The translations under genes were made by a program, and so were the position numbers. Below the pieces are notes generated by a model. It was not told the origin of the DNA. It saw nothing but the letters and a program-made list of their open reading frames with translations, and ran no database searches. Below are positions 28,137 through 36,882 of a DNA stretch of 64,000 nucleotides, one piece after another. Where the stretch lies: contig NZ_CP040094.1 in NCBI RefSeq assembly GCF_013343235.1, positions 4,340,501 through 4,404,500 on the forward strand, given 5' to 3'. The first letter of the stretch is position 1; each line of letters begins with the position of its first letter. The stretch is from Nostoc sp. TCL240-02 (lineage in GTDB: Bacteria; Cyanobacteriota; Cyanobacteriia; Cyanobacteriales; Nostocaceae).

Positions 28137-30428
28137 ATGAGTCGCAAGCAGGCCCAAGAAGAACTCTCTGAGGCAGAGCAAAAATACCGCACTCTGGTAG
28201 AACAAATTCCGGGCGTTGTTTATATTTTACCGATTAATAACACTGCTCAAGAAGCTTATATTAGTCCGCAACTGCAACAATTGTTAGGCATTGCTCCCGA
28301 AGATTGGTATCACGGTTTTTTTAATAGTTGGTTAAATTACACTCATCCAGACGATCGCGATCGCTATTGGCAAGCTGTAAACACGACAATCACCACCGGA
28401 GAGACTTTGAGGGTCGAGTATCGAATGCTGAGGCGCGATGGTAGAACAATTTGGGTGCGGGATCAAGCTAATCTTGTTCTCTGTGCGGATGGACAAACTC
28501 AGGTATTTCAGGGTTTAGTGTTCGATATTAGCGAACGCAAACGGGCAGAAGCCGCATTAAGTGAAAATGAGCCAAAATTCCGGGCGATTTTCAATCAAAC
28601 CAATCAGTTTATCGGATTGCTTCAGCCCAATGGAATTGTATTAGAGGCTAACAAAACAGCACTGGACTTTGCTGGAATTACTCGAGAAGAAGTAGTTGGT
28701 AAGCCATTTTGGGAGGCAAAATGGTGGACAATTTCTTCAGAGACACAAGCACAATTAAAAACTGCGATCGCAGCTGCTGCTAATGGTGAATCTATTCGCT
28801 ATGAAGTTGAGGTTTTGAATCGAGACAATAGAGCGATCGCAATTGATTTTTCACTACGTCCCATACTCAATGAAACAGGGTGTGTAAAATTACTTATTTC
28901 CGAGGGACGAGATATTAGTGAATATCAAGCCGCGCTGCGCGAACGCCAAAAAGCTGAAGACGCATTGCGTTCAAGTCAAGACTTTCTCCAAAAGGTTGCT
29001 AATACCGTACCGCATATTTTGTATTTATTTGACCTCTTAAAAGGAACAAGCATTTATCTTAACCAAAAAAGTCTTAGTATTTTAGGCTACTCTCCAGAGG
29101 AATTTTGTAACGCAGATCCACAGTGGTTGCTGAATTGCTTTCATCCAGACGACCAACACCTCTGCTATGACATACCAAGTCGCTTCATCAACCTTAGCGA
29201 CAATGAAGTTCTTTCCACCGAATACCGATTCCGGCATAAAAATGGGGAGTGGCTTTGGCTGAATACACGAGAAGTCGTATTTGCCAGAGATGCTAGCGGC
29301 ACTCCAACGCAGATTCTTGGCTCGGTAGAAGACATTAGCACTCGTAAACAAGCTGAAGGATTGCTGCGACAACAGGCAGAGGGGGAACGACTAATTACTG
29401 AAGTAACTCAACAGATTCGGCAATCACTGAATTTGGAGGAGGTTCTAAATACAACAGTCAACAGTATTCGAGAGTGTTTGGGTTCAGATTCCGTTGCTAT
29501 CTACCAGTTGGAATCTGACGGAAGTGGCTATTTTGCGGCAGAATCGCTGAGTGATGACTACCCGCAGAGATTAGAGCAGACACTGCACCCATTTTCGAGA
29601 ACACGAGATTTTAGCTACTATTACCAGGGATTACCTACAGTCCTGCATAATATTCAGGAGTCTGATCTTTCAGCCGATGTTTTTGAGTTATTACAACTCT
29701 ATAAAATCAAGGCTGCAATGGTAGTACCGATTTTGAATGGGGATAATCTGTGGGGTTTACTCATTGCTCATCAGTGTAGCGCACCTCGTTACTGGCAAGC
29801 ATTTGAAGTTAATTTGTTGCAGCAGTTAGCCAGTCAGGTAGCGATCGCTATTCATCAATCAGTACTCTACCAGCAATTACAAGCTGCCAATGAAGAACTG
29901 CAAAGATTGGCCACTTTAGATGGCTTGACTCAAATAGCCAATCGTCGCCGATTCGATCAGTATCTTGAGAATGAGTGGCATCGACTCAAACGCGAGCAAA
30001 TGCCGTTGTCTTTAATCTTGTTCGATGTCGATTTTTTTAAACGCTACAACGATACTTACGGGCATTTAGCAGGAGATGATTGTTTGCGGCAATTGGGGAG
30101 TGCGCTTAAAAGTATTATTAAGCGTCCAGCCGATTTAGTAGCCCGTTACGGCGGCGAAGAATTTGCTGTGATTCTGCCTAATACAGAGATTGAAGGAGCA
30201 ATCTCTGTAGCTCAAACTATTCGACAAGCAGTCTCTGACTTGACTATTCCCCATGCTCAATCTAGTGTGTGCGATCACGTTACTGTCAGTCTAGGTGTTG
30301 GCAGCATTGTGCCAAATTCCGAAACTTCGCCACAAGACTTGATTAATGCTGCGGACAGATCACTATATATAGCTAAACAGCAAGGGCGCGATCGAGTTCA
30401 TACTGTTTGCGTCGTTACCCCTTCTTAA
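28137..30428 (+). CDS. Multi-PAS, GAF diguanylate cyclase
   Basis: 763 aa, no transmembrane segments. Three PAS/PAC units (about 12-140, 145-265, 285-410; PAC ends GLVFDISERKRAE, ISEGRDISEYQA and LGSVEDISTRKQAE), a GAF domain (about 425-580), a coiled-coil linker, then a GGDEF domain (about 595-760) with DGLTQIANRRRFD, the FDVDFFKRYNDTYGH metal site and YGGEEFAVILP, the active GGEEF form. An RPAD sequence five residues before GGEEF is a product-inhibition I-site. So it should make c-di-GMP with feedback control, sensing redox, light or a small ligand. Start chosen as the first ATG. Confidence 0.95.
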   Translation: MSRKQAQEELSEAEQKYRTLVEQIPGVVYILPINNTAQEAYISPQLQQLLGIAPEDWYHGFFNSWLNYTHPDDRDRYWQAVNTTITTGETLRVEYRMLRRDGRTIWVRDQANLVLCADGQTQVFQGLVFDISERKRAEAALSENEPKFRAIFNQTNQFIGLLQPNGIVLEANKTALDFAGITREEVVGKPFWEAKWWTISSETQAQLKTAIAAAANGESIRYEVEVLNRDNRAIAIDFSLRPILNETGCVKLLISEGRDISEYQAALRERQKAEDALRSSQDFLQKVANTVPHILYLFDLLKGTSIYLNQKSLSILGYSPEEFCNADPQWLLNCFHPDDQHLCYDIPSRFINLSDNEVLSTEYRFRHKNGEWLWLNTREVVFARDASGTPTQILGSVEDISTRKQAEGLLRQQAEGERLITEVTQQIRQSLNLEEVLNTTVNSIRECLGSDSVAIYQLESDGSGYFAAESLSDDYPQRLEQTLHPFSRTRDFSYYYQGLPTVLHNIQESDLSADVFELLQLYKIKAAMVVPILNGDNLWGLLIAHQCSAPRYWQAFEVNLLQQLASQVAIAIHQSVLYQQLQAANEELQRLATLDGLTQIANRRRFDQYLENEWHRLKREQMPLSLILFDVDFFKRYNDTYGHLAGDDCLRQLGSALKSIIKRPADLVARYGGEEFAVILPNTEIEGAISVAQTIRQAVSDLTIPHAQSSVCDHVTVSLGVGSIVPNSETSPQDLINAADRSLYIAKQQGRDRVHTVCVVTPS

Positions 30429-30652
30429 AGCCTGAGTTACAAAACGGGCACTCAAGTGTTTTAAATTACGAATTAGTATTATACATTGCTTCCTATCGCT
30501 AGCATACAGTTGATAACCTTTGATAAGCTTTAACAAAATAACTGTTAAAAAATCTAAAAATTTAGTAAAAGTACTCACTGCATTCGCCAGACTTGTATTT
30601 TTAGGTAAATGTAGTTGTTTAGATATTTGTAAAGTGTCGGGGAGTCTAACAG

Positions 30653-31840
30653 ATGAAGATATTGGTATTAAGTTGGGAGTTTCCGCCAAGGATTGTTGGG
30701 GGAATTGCGCGACATGTAGCGGAATTGTACCCGGAACTGGTAAAGCTAGGACATGAAGTCCACCTGATTACGCCGGAGTTTGGTCAGGCATCGCTGTATG
30801 AGGTGGTTGAAGGAGTAAAGGTACATCGGGTGCCAGTGGCACATAGTAACGACTTTTTCCACTGGGTAGTCAATCTAAATTTAAGTATGGGAGATCAAGG
30901 TGGTAAGTTGATCTTGGAGGAAGGGCCCTTTGATTTAATTCATGCCCACGATTGGTTAGTTGGAGATGCTGCGATCGCTCTCAAGCATAATTTTAAAATA
31001 CCACTAATTGCCACAATTCATGCTACAGAATACGGACGCTATAACGGTATTCATACAGAGATCCAAGGCTATATAAATGGCAAAGAAACCTTGCTGGCTT
31101 ATAATGCTTGGCGAATTATTGTTTGTAGCGACTATATGCGCCAAGAGGTAGAACGAGCATTATACAGTCCTTGGGACAAAATCGATGTTATCTATAACGG
31201 TATCAGAGCCGAAAAGAAACAGCATCACGTAGATTTTCATGCGTTAGATTTTCGTCGCCAATTTGCCACAGACAATGAGAAAATTGTTTACTACCTCGGT
31301 CGTATGACCTACGAAAAGGGTGTACCGATATTACTTAATGCTGCACCCAAAATCCTTTCCCAAATGGGAGGTAACGTTAAATTTGTCATTGTTGGTGGTG
31401 GAAATACTGACCATCTCAAACGCCAAGCCTGGGATTTAGGAATTTGGCATCATTGCTATTTTACAGGTTTTCTCTCTGATGATTACTTAGATAAATTCCA
31501 AACTGTTGCTGACTGTGCCGTTTTTCCTAGTCTTTACGAACCCTTTGGAATTGTAGCTTTAGAAAGCTTTGCTTCTCGCGTGCCTGTAGTGGTTTCCGAT
31601 ACAGGTGGTTTTCCTGAAGTGGTGCAACATACCAAAACAGGCATTGTTACTTGGGTGAACAATTCCGACTCTTTAGCTTGGGGAATTTTAGAAGTGTTGA
31701 AAAATCCAAGTTATCGACAATGGCTAGTGGATAACGCTTATGAGGATTTAGAGCGGCGCTTTAGCTGGCCGAAATTAGCTAGGCAAACTCAAGAAGTATA
31801 TCAGCGAGTTGTGCAAGAGCGATCGCAAATTTCCTGGTAA
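30653..31840 (+). CDS. GT4-family glycosyltransferase
   Basis: 395 aa, GT-B fold. The N-terminal domain opens MKILVLSWEFPPRIVGGIARHV, the GG-containing motif of glycogen-synthase-like and sucrose/polysaccharide GT4 enzymes; DLIHAHDWL and IATIHATEYGRY follow. The C-terminal domain has YYLGRMTYEKGVPILLNA, VIVGGGNTDHLK and the nucleotide-sugar binding EPFGIVALESFASRVPVVVSDTGG with the EX7E pair. No signal or anchor. The sugar donor and acceptor are unknown; the GH57 gene nearby makes an alpha-glucan or storage role plausible. Confidence 0.92.
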   Translation: MKILVLSWEFPPRIVGGIARHVAELYPELVKLGHEVHLITPEFGQASLYEVVEGVKVHRVPVAHSNDFFHWVVNLNLSMGDQGGKLILEEGPFDLIHAHDWLVGDAAIALKHNFKIPLIATIHATEYGRYNGIHTEIQGYINGKETLLAYNAWRIIVCSDYMRQEVERALYSPWDKIDVIYNGIRAEKKQHHVDFHALDFRRQFATDNEKIVYYLGRMTYEKGVPILLNAAPKILSQMGGNVKFVIVGGGNTDHLKRQAWDLGIWHHCYFTGFLSDDYLDKFQTVADCAVFPSLYEPFGIVALESFASRVPVVVSDTGGFPEVVQHTKTGIVTWVNNSDSLAWGILEVLKNPSYRQWLVDNAYEDLERRFSWPKLARQTQEVYQRVVQERSQISW

Positions 31841-32042
31841 GAGACTTTTCACAGCGGCGATTTCTTCCAAAAGTAGGAATTACGCCCAATAGAGTCCTAA
31901 ACGTTTTGTAAAGGGGAAGGAACCTGATTTTTCATTTGCCTTTATTACTGCTCATGTCGCTGATATCTCAGTACTAAGGTGACTGAGCTTTACACTTACC
32001 GCAAACCTTGTAACAATCAACATAAATACCTTTTGTTGCTAA

Positions 32043-32846
32043 CTAATCGTGCTTGGAAGCGTCAGGCATAATTGCCTCCTGAAGATTTACCCCACTAAGG
32101 TTAGCTCCCCTCATGTCGGCTCCTCTCAGGTTGGCTCCTCTGAGATTTGCCCCTACCAAATTCGCGCCTCTCAGGTTAGTCCAACTCAAGTCAGCTTCAC
32201 TCAAGTCAGCCTCACTTAAGTTAGCCCGCAACAGGTAAGCACCACTGAAGCGAGCCTTATTCAAATTAGCTTTGTAAAGGTCAGTTTTATAAAGATAAGC
32301 CCCCGATGCTTCCGCTTCATACAAACTTGCTTCGCTAAGGTCAGCCTCAATCAAGTTAGCTTCAATGAGGTTGGCAAAAGATAGATTTGCCCGTATCAGC
32401 TTCGCTGCACCTAAATCGGCATCTCTCAAGTTAGCGTCTCTTAGGTCAGTTCCAATTAGATTAGCATGAGCGATCGCAGCGCCTCTCAGATTTGCCTCAC
32501 TCAAGTCGGCTCCAATCAAATTAGCATGACTCAAATCTGCTTGCGTAAGTATAGCACCACTGAAGTTAGCAACACTGAAGTTAGCATCACTCAAGTTAGC
32601 TTCAACAAGCAAGGCTTTGCTGAGGTTGGCACTACTGAGATCAGCACCACTGAGGTTTGCTCGCACCAGTAAAGCATTACTCAAATCTACCTTTCTCAAA
32701 TTTACCCCCTGGAGGTTTGCGCCTCTGAGGTTATTCCCTTGCAGATTTGCGGCGCTTAGGTCTGGTTCAATCTGAGGATTTTTCTTTCTCCACTCAATCC
32801 ATGTAACTGCACCTGCTTTGAGTAAAGTTAGATGCTCTCGATTTGC
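32043..32846 (-). CDS. Pentapeptide-repeat protein
   Basis: 267 aa from the ATG at 32846; an ATG at 32876 lies inside ccmP, so I prefer the later one, 13 bp after the ccmP stop and preceded by AGGAGAGAA. Residues about 1-30 form a short helical head (HLTLLKAGAVTWIEW). From about 33 to the end almost every five residues fit A(N/D)LxG/S (e.g. ANLSGADLSSANLSKALL), the right-handed quadrilateral beta-helix. Cyanobacteria have many such proteins and their targets are mostly unknown. The placement after ccmP hints at a link to carboxysomes, but this is inference. Confidence 0.9.
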   Translation of the reverse strand, partial: ANREHLTLLKAGAVTWIEWRKKNPQIEPDLSAANLQGNNLRGANLQGVNLRKVDLSNALLVRANLSGADLSSANLSKALLVEANLSDANFSVANFSGAILTQADLSHANLIGADLSEANLRGAAIAHANLIGTDLRDANLRDADLGAAKLIRANLSFANLIEANLIEADLSEASLYEAEASGAYLYKTDLYKANLNKARFSGAYLLRANLSEADLSEADLSWTNLRGANLVGANLRGANLRGADMRGANLSGVNLQEAIMPDASKHD

Positions 32847-32859
32847 CATTTTCTCTCCT

Positions 32860-33501
32860 TTACTCCTGACGACCACCTAGAGGATTTGCTCGGCCAGCCA
32901 CACTTTCAATGGCCGTTAAAGCTCCCGCCGCACCTGCTAAAATATCTCGCTCATGTCCACCTAAGTAAAGTCGTCCAAAACTTCCTACAGCTTGAACCTC
33001 AAGGATGTTAATCGATGCCGCTTTTTCAGCTTCATTCGCAGCGAGTGCAGCGTAAGCAGCAGGCTCCACTTCTAATACATACAGCGTTTGACCTGCTAGT
33101 AGTAGCTGTCCCCGTCGCGTGCGATTAATAAGTTGTGTTTGGTAAGCATCGATGTTGCGGATAATCTGGCTAGAAACAACACGCGGTTTCAGACATTCCT
33201 CTTTTCGAACTCCCAATGCCGCTAAAATGGCTTGACCAGCAGCTCGCGTTTCCCCTTGGGAGCTAGAATGAACTTCTAATAATCCGTACAGCCGTTCAAC
33301 TACCTGTACTCCCGGACGGACAGAGGCAGCTTTTAGAGCTACATCCGTAATTTTATTAATTTCGATACCAGGAGAAATTTCAATCCACAGTGATGTATCC
33401 CCTGGTAATGGTAAGAAGCCTTGGGCTACTGTTCCCATATATGCTGCATGTTGAGGTTGCAGGCTGTCGAGAAATACGAAACTGCGTAGTTCTATTCCCA
33501 A
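32860..33501 (-). CDS. ccmP: Carboxysome shell protein CcmP (tandem BMC domains)
   Basis: 213 aa, the same length as Synechococcus elongatus CcmP, and near the family consensus along its whole length: [46 protein letters not shown], then in the second half [40 protein letters not shown] and [10 protein letters not shown]. Two BMC folds in tandem form trimers that stack face to face with a large gated pore, thought to pass RuBP or 3-PGA. It is a satellite locus apart from the main ccm operon, as is usual. The pentapeptide-repeat gene follows with a 13-bp gap, probably co-transcribed. Confidence 0.95.
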   Translation of the reverse strand: MGIELRSFVFLDSLQPQHAAYMGTVAQGFLPLPGDTSLWIEISPGIEINKITDVALKAASVRPGVQVVERLYGLLEVHSSSQGETRAAGQAILAALGVRKEECLKPRVVSSQIIRNIDAYQTQLINRTRRGQLLLAGQTLYVLEVEPAAYAALAANEAEKAASINILEVQAVGSFGRLYLGGHERDILAGAAGALTAIESVAGRANPLGGRQE

Positions 33502-33785
33502 GATTTTGCTCTCCAGTCATAAGGGTAAAAGTTATCTATTGCAAGATATGAGTGCCTAACTTGGGTAATTTTTGCCACAAGTGAAGCATGGAAAAATACA
33601 AAGTATAAAAATTTTGCTGTCGATAAATTTTACACCTGAGAAGTATTCTGGCAGTAAAAACCGCCTTGATAATTGTACAAGCTTTATTACGCACAAATCG
33701 CTGCCTGCAATGCCTAAATCGGGCAATGCTTGTTTTGATTTACCGCTCGAGTTAATGTGACAAAAAAAGTCTTTAGCTAAACTGA

Positions 33786-33816
33786 AGCGGGAAAAGTTCA
33801 GTGAACTTTTCCCGCT
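33786..33816. terminator. Perfect 15-bp-arm palindrome, possible terminator
   Basis: AGCGGGAAAAGTTCA-G-TGAACTTTTCCCGCT: fifteen-base arms around a single centre base, followed by TCTTCAAAATA. With so short a centre it can cruciform in DNA or act as a bidirectional terminator. It comes shortly after the small plus-strand frame ending at 33760 and before the transposase remnant. Confidence 0.55.
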
Positions 33817-33900
33817 ATCTTCAAAATACTGCCAAACCTGCAGCCAATTAAATTGACAATACTACTACTGGTCTATCGCATTAGTTATGAGTGATAAATA

Positions 33901-33931
33901 CGTTTGTAGTCAGGACTTTAGTCCTCAAACG
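33901..33931. repeat. Dispersed Nostoc inverted repeat
   Basis: CGTTTG...AGGACTTTAGTCCT...CAAACG: outer and inner arms pair around TTTA. This kind of AGGACTTTAGTCCT palindrome is frequent in Nostoc genomes. It sits exactly at the point where similarity to the ISAs1 transposase stops. Confidence 0.6.
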
Positions 33932-33936
33932 TAATA

Positions 33937-34320
33937 TAAGTCAAGTAGCTCTAATCAGGCAGGAATTGCAGTAATTTTATTCGGTTTTTCAGATACTTTG
34001 ACTTGTCCCAAAACAAGGCAATGTTCACTTGCTCATCCGCTAATTAAATGCAAAGCCGATCTCCCTTATTCTCTGTTGTAATAGCTTTTAAGGGTCTTAC
34101 CATCAATGGAAATTACTTGTGCCCCAAATGTTTTAACTATCGACTGTACTCATCTGTGAAAACAACGCTCAAATACTTTTGGGTTCATAAGTTCAAACAC
34201 TCGCCGAAAGGTATCTGGACAAGGAATGCCATTCGGTAAAGTTAAAAACTGCTCTAACCAATTAGACTTGCTAAACCCATAAGTTTCCATATCCTCCCAT
34301 CCTTTACCCACTGCAATCAC
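33937..34320 (-). pseudogene. ISAs1-family transposase remnant
   Basis: Minus-strand reading gives, in one frame, GKGWEDMETYGFSKSNWL, LPNGIPCPDTFRRVFE, MNPKVFERCFHR, then a TGA stop, VQSIVKTFGAQVISIDGKTLK, another stop, and SALHLISG...ASEHCLVLGQVKVSEKPNKI and ITAIPA...LELLDL. This is the ISAs1/H-repeat transposase, including the IDGK catalytic region. At least four in-frame stops lie within 130 codons, and both the start and the C-terminal third are missing. No terminal inverted repeats are visible. Confidence 0.88.
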
Positions 34321-34430
34321 TGATCAGATACCGAATTAGTTAATGTACATTAATACTTATACCTTCGGGTAGAAGGAAAATACTATTGTAATTTCTAAGC
34401 TAGTGATTAAGTTTTTTGATGGATTAAATT

Positions 34431-34706
34431 ATGCTGAACATTATTGCTTGGATTATTCTGGGTTTAATTGCTGGAGCTATAGCAAAAGCTATTTATCCTG
34501 GTCGTCAAGGTGGTGGAATTGTTTCAACTATGGTTTTAGGTATCATAGGTGCTGTAATCGGGGGAATTTTAATTACTCTTTTAGAGACAGGAAAATTTCA
34601 ATTAACTGCTGCAACCCTTAGTATACCAGGTGTAATTGTTGCTATAATTGGCGCAATAATTGCCATTTTTCTCTGGAACCTATTAGCTAATCGCGCCAGT
34701 TATTAG
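34431..34706 (+). CDS. GlsB/YeaQ/YmgE-family (transglycosylase-associated) membrane protein
   Basis: 91 aa, three hydrophobic helices (about 2-20, 31-52, 63-85) with the family's Gly pattern: IAWIILGLIAGAIAKAIYPGRQGGG and TMVLGIIGAVIGGIL. It is longer between helices 2 and 3 (TGKFQLTAATLSIPG) than the E. coli type. Family members are small stress-induced inner-membrane proteins of unclear role. It begins a run of stress genes that continues to 40.9 kb. Confidence 0.85.
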   Translation: MLNIIAWIILGLIAGAIAKAIYPGRQGGGIVSTMVLGIIGAVIGGILITLLETGKFQLTAATLSIPGVIVAIIGAIIAIFLWNLLANRASY

Positions 34707-34787
34707 TTGAATTAAATCTCTATAAAAATCGTTTTTAAAAGCAATTTCTTCGGAATTCACCCTTTCAGATTTTATGCAGATACAAAA

Positions 34788-34814
34788 ACTCCACTTCCTC
34801 AAGGTTAGTGGAGT
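34788..34814. terminator. Hairpin between GlsB-like and CsbD-like genes
   Basis: ACTCCACT and AGTGGAGT give an 8-bp stem with an 11-nt loop between convergent genes. The A-rich flank on the left (ACAAAA) serves as a T-tract for the minus strand, so it most likely terminates the csbD-like transcript. Confidence 0.5.
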
Positions 34815-34875
34815 AATTAATGTTAAAGTATCGGTAATGAATCATGGTTAGTGTTGCTGCACTGCAAAAACTAAA

Positions 34876-35058
34876 TTATTCTAAAGCTTTCTTAAGTTCA
34901 TCTTTAATGTTTTCTACAGTGTGACCAACTTGGGCTTCAGCTTGCTTTGCTTGCCCTTCAGCTTTATCTTGTGGATTTCCAGTTATTTCACCCACAACCT
35001 CTTGGATTTTTCCTTCAATATTTTTTACAGTAGCTTCTACTCTTTTTTCGGTACTCAT
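34876..35058 (-). CDS. CsbD-family general stress protein
   Basis: 60 aa: MSTEKRVEATVKNIEGKIQE, VVGEITGNPQDKAEGQAKQ, then a helical Lys/Glu-rich end. The GKIQEVVGEITGNPQDKAEG core is the CsbD signature. These hydrophilic four-helix-type proteins accumulate under sigma-B or other stress regulons in many bacteria; the molecular role is unknown. Single gene. Confidence 0.9.
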   Translation of the reverse strand: MSTEKRVEATVKNIEGKIQEVVGEITGNPQDKAEGQAKQAEAQVGHTVENIKDELKKALE

Positions 35059-35238
35059 GGTTTTTATGTCTAGCTTGTAGTTAATTCAGCTATTACATAA
35101 ACTAACAGTAATATATTCTTTTCAACTTCCATCAACCGATAGAAGAATTCGGTCGATTATGTATCTTAAGATAGATACGGTGAGCTACAGAGTAAGCAAG
35201 TAAAGAAATCCGAATTCATATAAATTTGCACTGTTCAC

Positions 35239-35267
35239 ATCCCCGGCTTTTTTGAGAAGTCGGGGAT
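35239..35267. terminator. Strong hairpin ATCCCCGGCTT ... AAGTCGGGGAT
   Basis: Eleven-base arms with one mismatch and a loop of about 7 nt, followed by TTAACTTTT. It lies between the divergent CsbD-like and TIGR02587-like genes, so it is not an obvious terminator for either. A related hairpin (CCCCGACTTCTCAA) follows the next operon at 36644, suggesting a common origin. Confidence 0.55.
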
Positions 35268-35361
35268 TTAACTTTTCACAAACTATTTAGGACTGCTATA
35301 TACATCTTCATAGAAAATTAGAGAAGTCAAAGTAAATTTTCAATAAAAGGGCAGAAAAGGA

Positions 35362-36240
35362 GTGGCAACAAAACGTCAAAAAGATGTATGGAGGAGTGAG
35401 ATTAATGACATTATTCGGGGTGCTTGCGGAGGTTTTTTATTTGGCATCCCTTTACTGTATACAATGGAGGTTTGGTGGATTGGATCGCTGGCAAAATCAC
35501 AACTGATGATGATGGCGATCGCATTTATGTTTATCGTGGTGTACTTGCTCAATCAAACAGAAGGCTTTCGGAAACGCAGATATAGCTGGCTAGCTCCTCA
35601 AGCCGCAATGGATACCGTAGAAGCGATCGCGATCGGACTAGCTTGCTCTGCCTTTGTGCTGCTACTATTGCGAGAATTGACACTAGAAACTTCTCTAAAA
35701 GAATCTTTAGGTAAAATCATCTTTGAAAGTGTACCATTTGCTCTTGGTGTAGCATTAGCCAACCAGTTGTTGGGAGATAGTAGAAACAGCAATGGAGAAG
35801 CACAAAAAGCCGATAGCACAACCAGCAACACAAAAGATGAGTTAAACGCCACCTTTGCCGATGTGGGTGGAACCCTAATTGGTGCAACCATAATTGCATT
35901 TAACATCGCTCCAACAGATGAAATTACTATGCTTGCAGCCGCAGCCTCACCACCTTGGGAGTTAGCAATGATCGCCACATCTTTACTAATTTCTTATGGC
36001 ATTGTATTTCAAGCAGGCTTTTCTGACCAGCAAAAGCGAAGAGAGCAAAAGGGAATTTTCCAACGACCATCAAGCGAAACTATTATGTCTTACTTAGTGT
36101 CACTCCTAGCAAGCGCTTTTATGCTGTGGTTCTTTCAAAAGTTAACTTTTAGCGATCCTTGGACAATGTGGTTAGATCACACCTTAATGCTGGGCTTACC
36201 TGCAACTATTGGCGGTGCAGCCGGCAGGTTAGCAATATGA
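35362..36240 (+). CDS. TIGR02587-type integral membrane protein
   Basis: 292 aa with a GTG start; the next Met lies inside helix 1, so GTG is preferred. A short basic head, then seven hydrophobic helices: GACGGFLFGIPLLYTMEVWW, MMMAIAFMFIVVYLL, AIAIGLACSAFVLLLL, and others to GLPATIGGAAGRLAI. This matches the family of predicted inner-membrane proteins always found beside a TIGR02588-type partner. Function unknown; the pair is possibly a transporter or a stress sensor. Its stop codon overlaps the partner's start (ATGA). Confidence 0.82.
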   Translation: MATKRQKDVWRSEINDIIRGACGGFLFGIPLLYTMEVWWIGSLAKSQLMMMAIAFMFIVVYLLNQTEGFRKRRYSWLAPQAAMDTVEAIAIGLACSAFVLLLLRELTLETSLKESLGKIIFESVPFALGVALANQLLGDSRNSNGEAQKADSTTSNTKDELNATFADVGGTLIGATIIAFNIAPTDEITMLAAAASPPWELAMIATSLLISYGIVFQAGFSDQQKRREQKGIFQRPSSETIMSYLVSLLASAFMLWFFQKLTFSDPWTMWLDHTLMLGLPATIGGAAGRLAI

Positions 36241-36635
36241 CTCAAACAGAACAACCACCAAAGCGCTCAATAGCTGAGTGGATAACATTCAGCGTCGCCT
36301 CACTTATCCTAGCAATCATTGTGAGTTTAGTAGGTTACACTTGGCTGAACGAAAAGAATCAACCTCCCATTCTTTCTGTTACCAAAAAAGAAACAATTCG
36401 GGAAATTGATGGCCAATTTTATGTTCCCTTTGAAGTGGTGAATAGTGGAGGAGATACAGCTGAGTCAGTTCAGATTATGGCTGAGTTAATGATTGACGGC
36501 AAAGTTACAGAAACAGGAGAGCAACAGATTGACTTTTTATCTAGTGGGGAAAGTGAAGAAGGCGCATTTATATTCACCCAAAACCCGCGTCAAGGTCAGT
36601 TAAATTTGCGTGTTGGTAGTTATAAATTGCCATAG
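36237..36635 (+). CDS. TIGR02588-type membrane-anchored protein
   Basis: 132 aa from the ATG at 36237 (ATGA overlap with the TIGR02587-like gene; an upstream in-frame ATG at 36159 would lie wholly within that gene). N-terminal 25 residues cytosolic, one transmembrane helix (FSVASLILAIIVSLVGYTWL), then an exported beta-rich domain (VPFEVVNSGGDTAESVQIMAEL ... GAFIFTQNP) like an immunoglobulin-type sandwich. The overlap means translational coupling and probably a 1:1 complex. Confidence 0.85.
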   Translation: MTQTEQPPKRSIAEWITFSVASLILAIIVSLVGYTWLNEKNQPPILSVTKKETIREIDGQFYVPFEVVNSGGDTAESVQIMAELMIDGKVTETGEQQIDFLSSGESEEGAFIFTQNPRQGQLNLRVGSYKLP

Positions 36636-36643
36636 AGAAGATA

Positions 36644-36676
36644 ATATCCCCGACTTCTCAAATAAGTAGGGGATAT
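36644..36676 (+). terminator. Hairpin after the TIGR02587/88-like pair
   Basis: ATATCCCC and GGGGATAT form an 8-bp stem around a loop with a CGACTT/AAGT sub-pair, 8 bp after the stop. No long T-run, but position and stem strength fit the operon's terminator. Confidence 0.6.
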
Positions 36677-36882
36677 ACGGCTTGCAATTCTTACAAATCA
36701 AATAAAATTGCTATATGACTCAATATTTGATTTTTGAAAAACTTAGTACAACTCAAATAGCTTTCTTTCGAGTTGCCTATTGCGCTTGCGTTGCACTTAG
36801 CTCATCACATTGCCTCTTACCATGCCCACCCTACACGAACAAAAATCAAAGCGGATTCATATAATTATTAACGCGCAGTAGT

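Larger units (their letters stand above)
33502..33936. other. Intergenic stretch with a 31-bp palindrome
   Basis: The ccmP promoter should lie at 33502-33570 (minus strand). A TTG-started 62-codon frame at 33572-33760 (plus) has no recognisable motif. The perfect palindrome at 33786-33816 and the dispersed inverted repeat at 33901-33931 are listed separately. Confidence 0.4.

Noticed and set aside
33572..33760. 62-codon plus-strand ORF
   Set aside because: TTG start, no recognisable motif, AT-rich composition; the following palindrome is the only hint of a gene.
34048..34239. 63-codon plus-strand ORF
   Set aside because: It is the opposite strand of the ISAs1 transposase remnant, which has clear motifs on the minus strand.
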